A stretch of DNA of 64,000 nucleotides from Theodoxus fluviatilis. Taxonomy: Eukaryota; Mollusca; Gastropoda; Cycloneritida; Neritidae. Every line of letters starts with the position of its first letter. The first letter of the stretch is position 1. Below are positions 48,589 to 58,500 of the stretch, one piece after another. The notes beneath the pieces were generated by a model. That model was not told the origin of the DNA, searched no databases, and worked only from the letters and a program-made list of their open reading frames with translations. A program made the translations under genes and the position numbers. Where the stretch lies: positions 67,501-131,500 of the forward strand of contig JAWQFJ010001122.1 of NCBI GenBank assembly GCA_034096865.1. The letters run 5' to 3'.

Positions 48589-49990
48589 TTATTGTTCAGG
48601 CCACCGGCCCATCACAAGTACATGCATGACTTGCTTCAGGAGCTCCGCATACTCTAGCTACAGTGAGAAGGTATGATATAAACAACTGGAAGTAGGCCTA
48701 CATAATCGCATACATTACTGTCCAGATTATGCAAGTGTAGCAATCATAATTATGGTACATTGTATTCATGTACAATCAGACAGAATTGCTTAGTTGATTT
48801 GTTCTGGACAAGTCATACATTGGTCATTGGAAGGCATAAGAAAGGTACATTGCCACCCTGCGTGTTTTCATAAATAAACGTCCGTTTATCAAAAAGATAA
48901 CATCAGTGGCCTCAGTGTATTTGAGAGATTCCTTAATGTATCTATTACGTAGATCATTGTACAAGGGAAAATCGAACAAAATGTGTTTCTCATTTTCGAT
49001 TACACCACAGAAGGGGCACAGCTGGTCTTCACTATGTCTGTGCGCGAACTGATTTTTCATCGCAAATCATTTACTCAAAATTTAAATCGGACCAGAACGT
49101 CTGTGAATGTTTTCATACCCATGAAATCTAGATACTTCTCACATTCTAAAGTTGTTTTGAAAGATCTGCACATTTGGAATCTTTCGATATCGTGTATTCT
49201 GCTGTTCCACGTCTGCCTGTTACAATCAAGCAATAGTTCTTCAGCTTTCTCAGGACGCTTCTTTCGTTAATAGTGCCTCCGCTCCTCCAGATATATGCAT
49301 GAATATCCGGGTTTACACAAAGTATCTTCAACTGATTTGGCCCAATTCAGTTAATCTGGGATCTTTGCATTAGCTAGCAGGAGGTAAGCTTGTTTAGGTA
49401 GCCTGTCATAAGACATTTGGTCAGTTTTAGCCAGTAGTTGATAGCTTTCACTGCACTGTTAATCGCGAGAGGACACCGTCCCGTTTCTCCATAGACCAAG
49501 CTGTTAGGCGTTCTGCAGTCCATCTTTAATTAAGAAACGTTTGCCAGCAAACATGTATGTTCCTTTCGGCTCCATGTCTCTTAAGCAAAGAGTAAAGAAA
49601 GCTGAATTTGTGCATCACATAGTCGGAAAAATAGTGTAGGTTTAATTTTTTTAAGACTCTAAATTAATTTCAACAGATGCATTGTTTTTTGTTTCGCTGT
49701 CCTAGAATACTGTTCTAGAGAGCCTCGTGGGACAATATAACCCAGATATTAGTAGCTGTTTACCACCTCAAGTTATTTCCCATGTAACTTCCATTTTTCA
49801 CCTTGAACTAATTGTCCTCCTCTGCGGAAAACCACGACTTTCGTCTTCCTTGCGTTTATTTCTGGGCCAATGCATTGTGACGCATGCGCAAGATTGTTTA
49901 TCTGGGTTTAAAGTCTTATGAGTGAGGTTGGCGGAAGTGCCACATCATCCGCGAATATGAGGAGATAAAGCTCTGACTTTCTACTTAACA
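48589..49990 (-). mobile_element. 5'-truncated LINE with reverse-transcriptase remnant
   Basis: Read on minus from 49,990: ELYLLIFADDVALPPTSLI, the catalytic F-A-D-D box of a non-LTR reverse transcriptase, then ARKTKVVVFRRGGQL, then NWAKSVEDTLCVNPDIHAYI, then SEDQLCPFCGVIENEKHILF followed by YNDLRNRYI, ending near 48,824. Stops and frameshifts interrupt the frame. The 3' UTR ends GGGCCGGTGGCC, then AACAATAAAGTC and (AGTC)n (CT)n. It is the most complete of the three related copies. Confidence 0.88.
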
Positions 49991-49998
49991 TTTGAATA

Positions 49999-50225
49999 CA
50001 GGGCCGGACCCAGGGGGGGGTTCCAGGGGTTCCGGAACCCCCCCCCTAGAAAAAGCATGTACCTTGGTTTGAGTTTTTTTTTTTTTAATAAATATTTTTT
50101 GTGTGTGTCTCTAACAAATTATATTCTGATTCATGGTGAAATCCGATGAGAAAAAAGGTACCCCCCCCTCCCCCCAACACACACTGCCAGGCCGGCCCCC
50201 CCCCCCCCCCCCCCCCCCCAAGTAC
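49999..50225. repeat. GGGCCGG-ended C-rich repeat
   Basis: Begins CAGGGCCGGACCCAGGGGG and contains poly-C runs at 50,037-50,046 and 50,161-50,219, with CCAGGCCGGCCCC near the right end. GGGCCGG/CCGGCC at both ends hints at inverted termini of a short element, blurred by homopolymers. Confidence 0.55.
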
Positions 50226-50400
50226 AGCACTGTACTCTTGTCAGCCAGGCAGCCTGAAATAAATCCCACTGCGCTAAACCAACACTGAACAAAAAATAGC
50301 CCTTACGTGTTCGACTAGTCAGCGCATACTACGCAAGACAACTTCCGGTTCTCGAGTCGCCGCATTCAATTTCCACACTCAGCTGTGGTCATGGACACTA
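50226..50400. other. non-coding, no gene seen
   Basis: Unique sequence up to the assembly gap. Confidence 0.4.
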
Positions 50401-50422
50401 NNNNNNNNNNNNNNNNNNNNNN
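50401..50422. other. assembly gap (22 N)
   Basis: Second run of 22 N bases. Confidence 0.99.
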
Positions 50423-51050
50423 AAAATATCAAAGATGCAAGAGAAAACGATATATTAAAACGAGACAAAAAAGGAAAATGAGGTGTAGTAGACGTTAAAG
50501 AGGAGGTGGAAGAGACAAAAGACCAGAAGAGGAAACAGATAAAAAATAAAAAGGTGAGAGAAAGAAGGAGAAGGAGGGGGGGGGGGAACAAGGAAGAGGA
50601 GAATTTGGGGGTGGGGTGGGATGTAAGGAGGAGGAGAGGGGGTAGAGAGAAGAGATGGGGAGAGTTGGGAAGAGGTAGTTGACGGTTACGATTTGGACAT
50701 GAACGAAGAGAACGAGGAGGAAGAGAGGGACAGCGAAAGGAATAAGGACGCGGAGGAGTATGCAGCCCATTTGGACCCGGCATCTCAGAGAAGAATGATG
50801 TAAACTGTTGCAGACTGGAGGAAAACTATTGCAGACTGGAGGAAAACTGTTGCAGACTGGAGGAAAAATCGAGGCACAAAGGAGGGTGGAAGGAAGGCTG
50901 TAGAGAAATGAAGGACAGCAAAGACGGAATAGAGGGAAGAAGTGTTACGGGTACACATTGGGAAAAGGTAGACAAACTGAGTAGAGGGAAGAAGCATTAA
51001 GGGAGAAGCACAACAAGAGGAGGAGGAGGTAGTAGGGACTACCGAAATGG
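50423..51050. repeat. purine-rich DNA with a 21-bp triplicate
   Basis: GA-rich plus strand throughout. At 50,802-50,866 the unit TGCAGACTGGAGGAAAACT recurs three times with a 21-base period. Confidence 0.75.
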
Positions 51051-51067
51051 GAATAAACAAAATGCAG

Positions 51068-51345
51068 GGTATTTGTGTGTGCGTGTCTATGTGCGTGCGT
51101 GCATGTGTGTATGTACGTGTGTGTGTATGCTCATGTGTGTGTGTTTGTGTTTGTGCTCATGTGTGTGCGTGTGTGTTAATGTGTGTGTGTGCTTGCGCGT
51201 ATGTGCGTGTGTACATGTGCATGTTTTGTGTGTGTGTGTGTGTGCATGTGTGTGCACATGTGTGTATATTTATGTGCACATGCGTGTATGATTTTGCACA
51301 CGTGTGTGTGTTTATGTGTGCGTGCGTATGCGCGTGTAAACAGGA
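51068..51345. repeat. imperfect (TG)n microsatellite
   Basis: TG dinucleotides mixed with CATG, GCGT and TTTATG. Confidence 0.92.
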
Positions 51346-51371
51346 TGAGTTGATTTGATGGAAGGTCTTAC

Positions 51372-51518
51372 CTGGCACTAGTAAACGAGAAGTACAGAAC
51401 ACCGTCAAAGAAGGCCAGTGTTCTTGGATAAGGCTGATCCCTCAGCACAAGAGTGCGGTCCGTTCCATCCAGCCGAGCACTCTCGATTATTCCATCAGTG
51501 CTCCAGTACATCCGTCCT
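51372..51518 (-). CDS. exon of an LDLR class B (YWTD) receptor-type protein
   Basis: Minus-strand exon of 147 bases with acceptor CTGCTGTTTTCAG and donor CCAG|GTAAGA. It encodes GRMYWSTDGIIESARLDGTD then RTLVLRD, and PRTLAFFDGVLYFSFTSA. The YW-[T/S]-D and S-x-x-LDGT-x-R pattern with the following LY[W/F] is diagnostic of a six-bladed YWTD beta-propeller as in LDL receptor-related proteins. It starts in phase 1 and spans about one blade and the start of the next. The rest of the propeller should lie to its left on minus, but that side is occupied by repeats and an assembly gap and I see no further blade. It may be a gene fragment. Confidence 0.78.
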
Positions 51519-51903
51519 CCTGAAAACAGCAGACCATGCAAAATGTCGTCTTTAGTCGTTTGAAAGCGTTTGTTGTCAAGTAGTTCTCGCTGTGTGACCC
51601 CTCGACATGACAATTCATGAAAGCCATCGGTGACACGGGCTAAATGGAAGATTTTGGTGAAGAGACATTGAAGACCTTTTAAAAATCGAGCTGAATGACA
51701 AAATGTATGTACTTATCATTGCCCATTTTCACTCTCAACTACCCAAAGACTGACACTTATTTCATGTATCCAAATGTTTGGATACTACATCTGTTACACC
51801 CAGACAGTCATGTGAAGCATGTATTTCCGCAGCATCTGTTTTTCAAATGAATTTTTGCACAATGAAAATGTAAAGATAGGAGGGCTGTTTACACGATACT
51901 CAC

Positions 51904-52127
51904 TGAAAACTGTATCCGGACTACAACTTCCTGTAATGCAACCGTAGGCCAAGAAAACTAGTCCTGGACACGTGTTGAAGAGAAACGTGTCTGCTTCATC
52001 GTGTGCAACAAGTCTATTTGCTTCCTCTTCACTATGTATCCATTTAAAATAGAGTTCAATGTTATTTGTCCCAAAGACATCGTATTTTAGCATAACATTT
52101 TTCAACATGAAGAGACTCAAATTTTGC
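51904..52127 (-). CDS. candidate upstream exon of the YWTD gene
   Basis: An open minus-strand stretch bounded by TTTTTCGTGCAG and TTTTCA|GTGAGT, a strong donor. It reads NLSLFMLKNVMLKYDVFGTN ... NTCPGLVFLAYGCITGSCSP ... DTVF and ends in phase 1, matching the phase of the YWTD exon 385 bases downstream. Three cysteines in the C-terminal third and the position suggest an extracellular segment, but I recognise no domain. Phase agreement alone has a one-in-three chance of occurring by accident. Confidence 0.38.
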
Positions 52128-52251
52128 CTGCACGAAAAACTCAGATTGTCATGTCTTTTTACTCCAACTTGTTGCATGTCATTTTTTGATGCATTTATTA
52201 GAGTGGATACTATGTGTGACCGGATGAAGTGAAGCCCGAAGTCTTTACATG

Positions 52252-52253
<2 letters not shown>

Positions 52254-52341
<88 letters not shown>
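52254..52341. repeat. (CT)n microsatellite
   Basis: About 88 bp of pure CT. Confidence 0.97.
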
Positions 52342-52342
<1 letters not shown>

Positions 52343-53045
52343 CCTGACATTGGTTCCCCTCTCTCCTCCCTCTATCATGTATCATGCGTCTGAGATGTCT
52401 ATTTCGTCTAGGTTGTAAGACCAGCCTACTATGTAGCTTATCGTTCCGGGAGGGTTGCAGAGCGGCCTTTCCTTATCGTTTGTTAATTGAACTTGACATG
52501 TGACCCCGGACAGGCCTAAATGTTAGATACAAGAGAAAAATTTGATGCTTTCTCTAAATTAAAACATCTGATTGCAATGGTGCAATATTCATTCGGTGGA
52601 CTTTGTTATGCCTATCCAGGCAACACTTGGTGTCAATAATCTTGAGTAAGTATAAGGCAGCAATGAGCCTTTTCTATCATTAGGAAAACACAACCCAGAG
52701 ACAGGCTGAGATCAGGACCACAGAACCAAAGCCTGGCTCCCCTGAGGTCCGCGTATTTCTTTGATAAGGAGGGACTGTCGGCAGGTCGGGGGAGACCCCA
52801 TCCCATCTGGGAGAGAGACCACTGCCACCACGGTCTTGGGTTTGGTCTTGGCCATTGCCGTCTGGCCTGGGACGAGCCCACAGCTCCTATTCCCATGGGT
52901 AACAATAAACTTGTGGAAAGCAGCAGCGATTTTGTCTCATGCCTGGGCCCTTGTACATCAAGCCTTGCCTCCACTCAATCACATTAGCATTGTCACTTTC
53001 TGTGACCTAAGCAAAGGGAAAGTAGTATGTGCTTTCGTGTATGCG
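52342..53045. other. non-coding stretch, no gene seen
   Basis: Open frames exist on both strands at 52,630-52,980. The composition is coding-like but no domain or convincing splice pair was found. Confidence 0.4.
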
Positions 53046-53050
53046 TACGT

Positions 53051-53215
<165 letters not shown>

Positions 53216-53317
53216 TTATGTGCACAATTAAAGCAGTATCGAGAAGCAAGAATTACACTAGGATATCAACTTGGGATGAAAAGCGAAATATCAACATTTG
53301 CCAGTACATGAGGGCGA

Positions 53318-53326
53318 GAGAGAGCG

Positions 53327-53405
<79 letters not shown>
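53318..53405. repeat. (GA)n microsatellite
   Basis: About 70 bp of pure GA after a GAGAGAGCGATCGAGA lead-in. Confidence 0.97.
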
Positions 53406-53407
<2 letters not shown>

Positions 53408-53842
53408 AACAACTCGTGGAAAGAGAGGAATGCGGGGGGGCTGGGGGGCGGCATTTCATTTGAGTCGAGAGCAGGGGGAGGCAGAGCAAACACACTGCAT
53501 GGGCAGTAAACTGCTTGGGGGGGGGGGGGGGAACAGGACACTGACACTAAGGAAAGATGAGCAGTGTAACAGCCAGCAGTTACACGGTGTCTACACGAAC
53601 ACTAAGTATTCTGTCACATTTTACAGTGTTTCAATGTTTCCACAGGCAGGCAGGCAGTTTGCTGCACAAGGAGCGGAGGTGAGTTGGCAAGCCGGACACG
53701 CAGCCGGGAGATGGGAGTGAGGGGGAGGAGCAAGACGGGCGGCGGTCGATGGGGCTCGATACATTTTCTTCCTTATTGAGAACCTCGAGTTGCTAACAAC
53801 CTTAAACAGCCTTTCTGAGGTCTGTGGTACTGCCTTCACACG
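53406..53842. other. non-coding, G homopolymer
   Basis: Contains a G run of about 15 at 53,517-53,531. No exon recognised. Confidence 0.4.
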
Positions 53843-54022
<180 letters not shown>

Positions 54023-54109
54023 GGGTGGTGGTGGGGTGAGTGTAAGGCGAGACAAGAGCAGAAGCTAGGTAGGAGGAAGGAGGGAGAAGGGCGCAGTGAG
54101 AGTGATCGA

Positions 54110-54253
54110 TAGTGTTTTACGGCCTATCAGCCTATTTAGGCTATGTAAGGCCATTTAGCACGAAAATCACTAGAACAGTTCAGAGTAAACGCTAATCAAG
54201 TCACGGTTTCCCTAGGTATTCGCCTCTTACGAATCGCATAGGGATACGTAGTG
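54110..54253 (-). mobile_element. SINE-like element, copy 3
   Basis: Minus orientation: TATGCGATTCGTAAGAGGCG, AATACCTAGGGAAACCGTGA, GTTCTAGTGATTTTCGTG, and the 3' hairpin GGCCTTACATAGCC ... AGGCTGATAGGCCGTAAAAC. This is among the best-preserved copies. Confidence 0.8.
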
Positions 54254-55320
54254 GGCAGAGAGAGAGGCTGGAGTAAACGGTCAATTATTTTGTGAAAGTC
54301 TCGGGTTTGTAACAGAGCTAAACACTTTTTGTTCCGGTGGTGGTGGAGTGGGTCAGGGAGATGGAGAGGCAGGAAAGGAGGGGGAGTTTGTGCAGACGCA
54401 GACAGCACGGTAAGCCAGGCAAATGGAGAAAGGAGGCACAGATACTGAGGCTGACCAGCAATTGTGAAGCAGCAGAAGGATGGAGAGGGGCGAATTAATT
54501 GATCAAAATAGTGCTCTGAGTTCGTGTGTGCTTCTGTCGTCTTGTTCGCATAATTGCGCCTAGGAGAACTGACCATCGAAAATGCAATCTGCATATAAAT
54601 ATCTGACAATAAGATAAACTTGAATCTTTGCACATCGGGAACCAGGAATGCTGTCACCTAAATACAGAAAACTTATTACTGCCCAGAGGTGTTGGGTAGA
54701 AAGAGCAAGAGCGAGCAGATAAACTGTACGTATCTGACCACTACGGTAGAAGACAAGAGGAACACATGTTGAACACGGCAGACACTCACATACTAATCAA
54801 CAATCATGTCTGGATTTTTTAAAAAAATCGAAAGGTCGAAGAAATATGCAACCGAATAATACACGTGTCAAAACCTCAAAATGCAAGAGATGATGTTCGC
54901 CTAACACTGGTAATCATCCGTTGAACAATCTATTGTCAAGAGAAACGTAATGAATAACCCCACTACTTCGGCAGGAAGGAGAGAACTATGTTAATTACAC
55001 AAGTGCCATACTCTTTTATGAAAATTGCATATTTAAGTTCAAACAGTGAGCAAGTTTTGCGCTCCCCCTCCAAAATCCGTATGGCGGGAGAGCCACCATG
55101 TCTAGCCTAGCCTGATTACAATGACGAGAGCTCAACTACGAGCCACTTCATGTACAAACCTCTTCATTGCATGCTGTTGATCCACAACATCCATTTGTTT
55201 ATATTCCGCATATCTGCGTACGAAAGTACTCCCAAGTACGAAACTTTCAAAGGTAACTTTAATTAGGAAAGGCGAAAAAATACGCATGCTATAAATAGCC
55301 CAATGTTCTCAGTCTTGGCT
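54254..55320. other. upstream region, no gene seen
   Basis: AT-rich unique DNA before the promoter. Another TATAAATA with GCCCAATG beside it lies at about 55,290. Confidence 0.5.
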
Positions 55321-55327
55321 GACGACC

Positions 55328-55379
55328 GATTGGCACGGCGCATGCGCAGAAACACCGGATTCGGGTCGCGGTATAAAAG
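55328..55379 (+). promoter_or_regulatory. core promoter of the bHLHZ gene
   Basis: In order: inverted CCAAT box GATTGG (55,328-55,333), palindromic GCGCATGCGC as in NRF-1 sites (55,338-55,347), and TATA box TATAAAAG (55,372-55,379). The expected start of transcription is about 25-30 bases downstream, near 55,405. Confidence 0.7.
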
Positions 55380-55410
55380 CTCGAGTCGGCTGCCGCGCGG
55401 CACGAGTCTA

Positions 55411-55440
55411 ATGTCGGCTGGTCTGGCGAAAATTTCCTAG
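55411..55440 (+). promoter_or_regulatory. upstream ORF of nine codons in the 5' leader
   Basis: ATG at 55,411 followed by MSAGLAKIS and TAG, ending 30 bases before the main ATG. If transcription starts near 55,405 this ATG is very close to the cap and may be skipped; with a slightly upstream start it would be read and could dampen translation of the main ORF. Confidence 0.55.
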
Positions 55441-55470
55441 CCTTATTGGAAAAAATACCTAACCTCTGGA

Positions 55471-55551
55471 ATGATTGGCGTTGAGCCTTCAGCGTCAGAG
55501 GTTACCTTCCCGGGCTATGCGACCAACATCCCTCCAACCCATCAGGACTTG
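55471..55551 (+). CDS. exon 1: start codon
   Basis: ATG in CTCTGGAATG context, 27 codons beginning MIGVEPSASEVTFPGY, phase 0 donor CTTG|GTAAGG. The start is chosen as the first long-frame ATG downstream of the TATA box. Confidence 0.7.
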
Positions 55552-58500
55552 GTAAGGATAATTTCTCTCTACCCTTTAAAGACACAAGGCTGATCTTAAG
55601 AGCATAACGTTACGAGTAGACGAGAAAAACTGAGGAGGGAAGGCCGGAGGAGAGGAGGATTGATTTTGTTTTCTGCTTGAAGATAGATCGCGCAGGTCGC
55701 ACTGGATACAATTTCGTTACATTCCTTGACAGAATTTCCACGTGGCTTCCCGATACCGTCCTCGAGTTCTCGTCCCTCAGTGTGGTAGTCCAGAAGAGAT
55801 CGAGCGTCCATTCATGTGGTGCCTTTGCCTAGCAAAATCTTCCTAGATGTCAGACTGCGACTTATATACGGGTCTCAGGTCGTGGCTACTGACGTCACAG
55901 CCTAGCGGCCAATGAAAAGCGGTAGGCTAATCGAGATCGAGTGGAGATGGGGGTAATCACGTGGTGGGGGCGGAGCGTAGGAGAAAGCATGAGTGACTAT
56001 CTCCTCTGCGCCTGCGTATAGCGTGATGTGGGAGTCCGTGCAAGGTCACTGTGAGAGCCCCGTAGCCACCTGCCAAAGTCACCTTCAGACTTACGTAAGG
56101 GAACAATTTGCGTCAGGCGAGGTTCGATTTATATTTCTGGAAGATTTATTTGGACATCCAACTACATTTTTCGCAATTTATTAAAATCGAAAAAATCAGG
56201 AAGGTTACATACGGGTCCTGTGGGTTGGGAATAAGATTGGGCCAAACTAGGAAATTCCTGTCCTGACTTGCTCTAATTCTTGAGAGAAAAAAAAGTTTTC
56301 GTGATCAATGGCCTTAAACAGGCTCCTAACTTACCTAAGGCGGATAGGCCGTTAAACTCAAACCATCGCACACTACGTCTAAAGCAGCGATTAGAGAATA
56401 AGTGGACTGGAGAAGACAGTGGCAGAGACAGCTGCCACTCGGTCGCATGAAACTGATCATGGAAAAACTCGATCCGTCCGATTCTGTTCCAGAAAAATAA
56501 TAAAACCTATTACATTCATTTATCCTTCAGATCTACAGCTTCACAAACACGCCGATAGACATCGCGGCATGCTTCAGTTACGATCGTCTAGTGGTACACT
56601 TGAAGCAAAGACCCTAGGATCTTTGCTTGAACTTGAAGTATTTTCCTGGCAGTGAACAATGCCAAATGATTCGAGAATGGGGGAAATAAAACCGTTTTAC
56701 TGTGGCAGTTAATTTGCCTTCTTGGAGTTGGAACCTCCATGTTTTCGCTCACTCTGGCTTTTCTTCACACCTCACACATTTTCTGCTGGAATGCTTCTCA
56801 CTCAGTGGGTTGTGGGGGTAAGAATGAAACCACGCGATTCATAAGAGCCGGATGAACCAGGAAAATCGTGACCTGAGTAGCTCTCTCACCAGCTAGTGAT
56901 TGGGCGGGAAAAAAACACACCCAATGGCCTTACATACCCTACGGAGGCTGATTGGCAGTAACACATGATTTGTTCATCCATCCATTGATTATTACACCAA
57001 TAACTTGCTCTTACTTGAACCAGCAATAGCCTACAAAGGTGCCATAAACCTCCATTCATGCAATCATTTGTCATTGTCAATTTAGGTGATGTGTGCCTGC
57101 ATTCCTAGACTGGGCTTCTCAGCTTAATTAAGCAAATGTTTCCTACTCCTAGTCCACACATTTTCCTGTCTTCAGGCAACAGCCTATGCAGTTTCCAGAT
57201 TTCCAGTTGAAAGCCAATTTGATTGCTATTATTGTCAAATGATCCTTACTTGGAGTTAATTAAACTTAAAGTGGGTTTGATTGTGTCCCCATTGGCCTAC
57301 CCCCTGTGGGTTTGATTGTGTCCCCATTGGCCTACCCCCTGTGGGTTGGGACTCAGAATAGACCCACTGCATCTTCCTGTGTGATTCATGAGGCGGATAA
57401 CTAGGGACCTTGATATGTGCTTACTCAAAGCTGTTCTTGAGATGTTTGTGCCTAATGGCCTTACATAGCCTGCAAAGACTGATTGGCTGTAATAAAACTC
57501 CAGTCCATCTATACATTCCCATCCTCCTCCTGTTGAATTTGTTGCATCACAATTTTCATATATCTCTCAGTGTTGCTGTGATACTTTTTATCAGGAAGGG
57601 GAATCTGATACATTATTTGATGATTACTGCTAGGACTGCTGAGATAGTTATGTAACCGATCATGTTAGGGTATTTGCACTGTTTTCTAAGTTCCAAGTAT
57701 TAAATGTTTGTGGAAACTGTCATCAATGCTTCAGAATCTACAGTAATTTTCTAAGCACAGAATCTTAATATGTTTGAATTTAAAGGGTTGATATGGTCTT
57801 AGTTAATGCAGAAATGCACGAATAGTGTGTAGAGAAAATATTGATTAAATAAGTGATCCTTGAACTCTTAACTCACTGTTGTCTGTTACTTTCTTTCTTG
57901 AATTTTGCAAGTTTTAATTATCAACCAACAACCAACTTATTTTTCCTGTAAATCTATCTGTTTATTCAACATAAATGTATCGTGTACACAGTACAGTGAT
58001 AATTGCATATTGTTATAGCCTATGTTTCTACACATAGGATCGTGGGGTGGGGTGGGGTGGGGGGCACACTTTTGTGTGTGAAGGAGCTAGAGAAGGCAGA
58101 AATCAACAGTTAGAGAACAAAACTGCTCATAATATGCCAAAGTACAATTTCACTTAATCTTCACATTGCTCTGTTTTCCTCAGGAGGGGCAGACTGCAGA
58201 GGGCAACCTCTGGGAGTTTGACATCGACACATTCATAAACAGCCACCTAGCACCCTATAGCAGTGACCCAGACAGGAACTACTCATTTCTTGCCGCGAAC
58301 CCCTCCGGGCAGCATGTCTCTCAGTCCTCTGCTGACGCAGCATTGCTCTCCCAAGCAGTGTCAGCTCTGCCTCACTATGGCCAGGCAAAACTTGCCCTGC
58401 AGTTGCCAAGAGGAGCATTCTCCAGTGCCTCCTCCAATGTCAGCGTGTCCTCGGAGTCCAGCCCCTTGCCCAGCCCTGCTCCCTCTGAGAAGTCCAAGGC

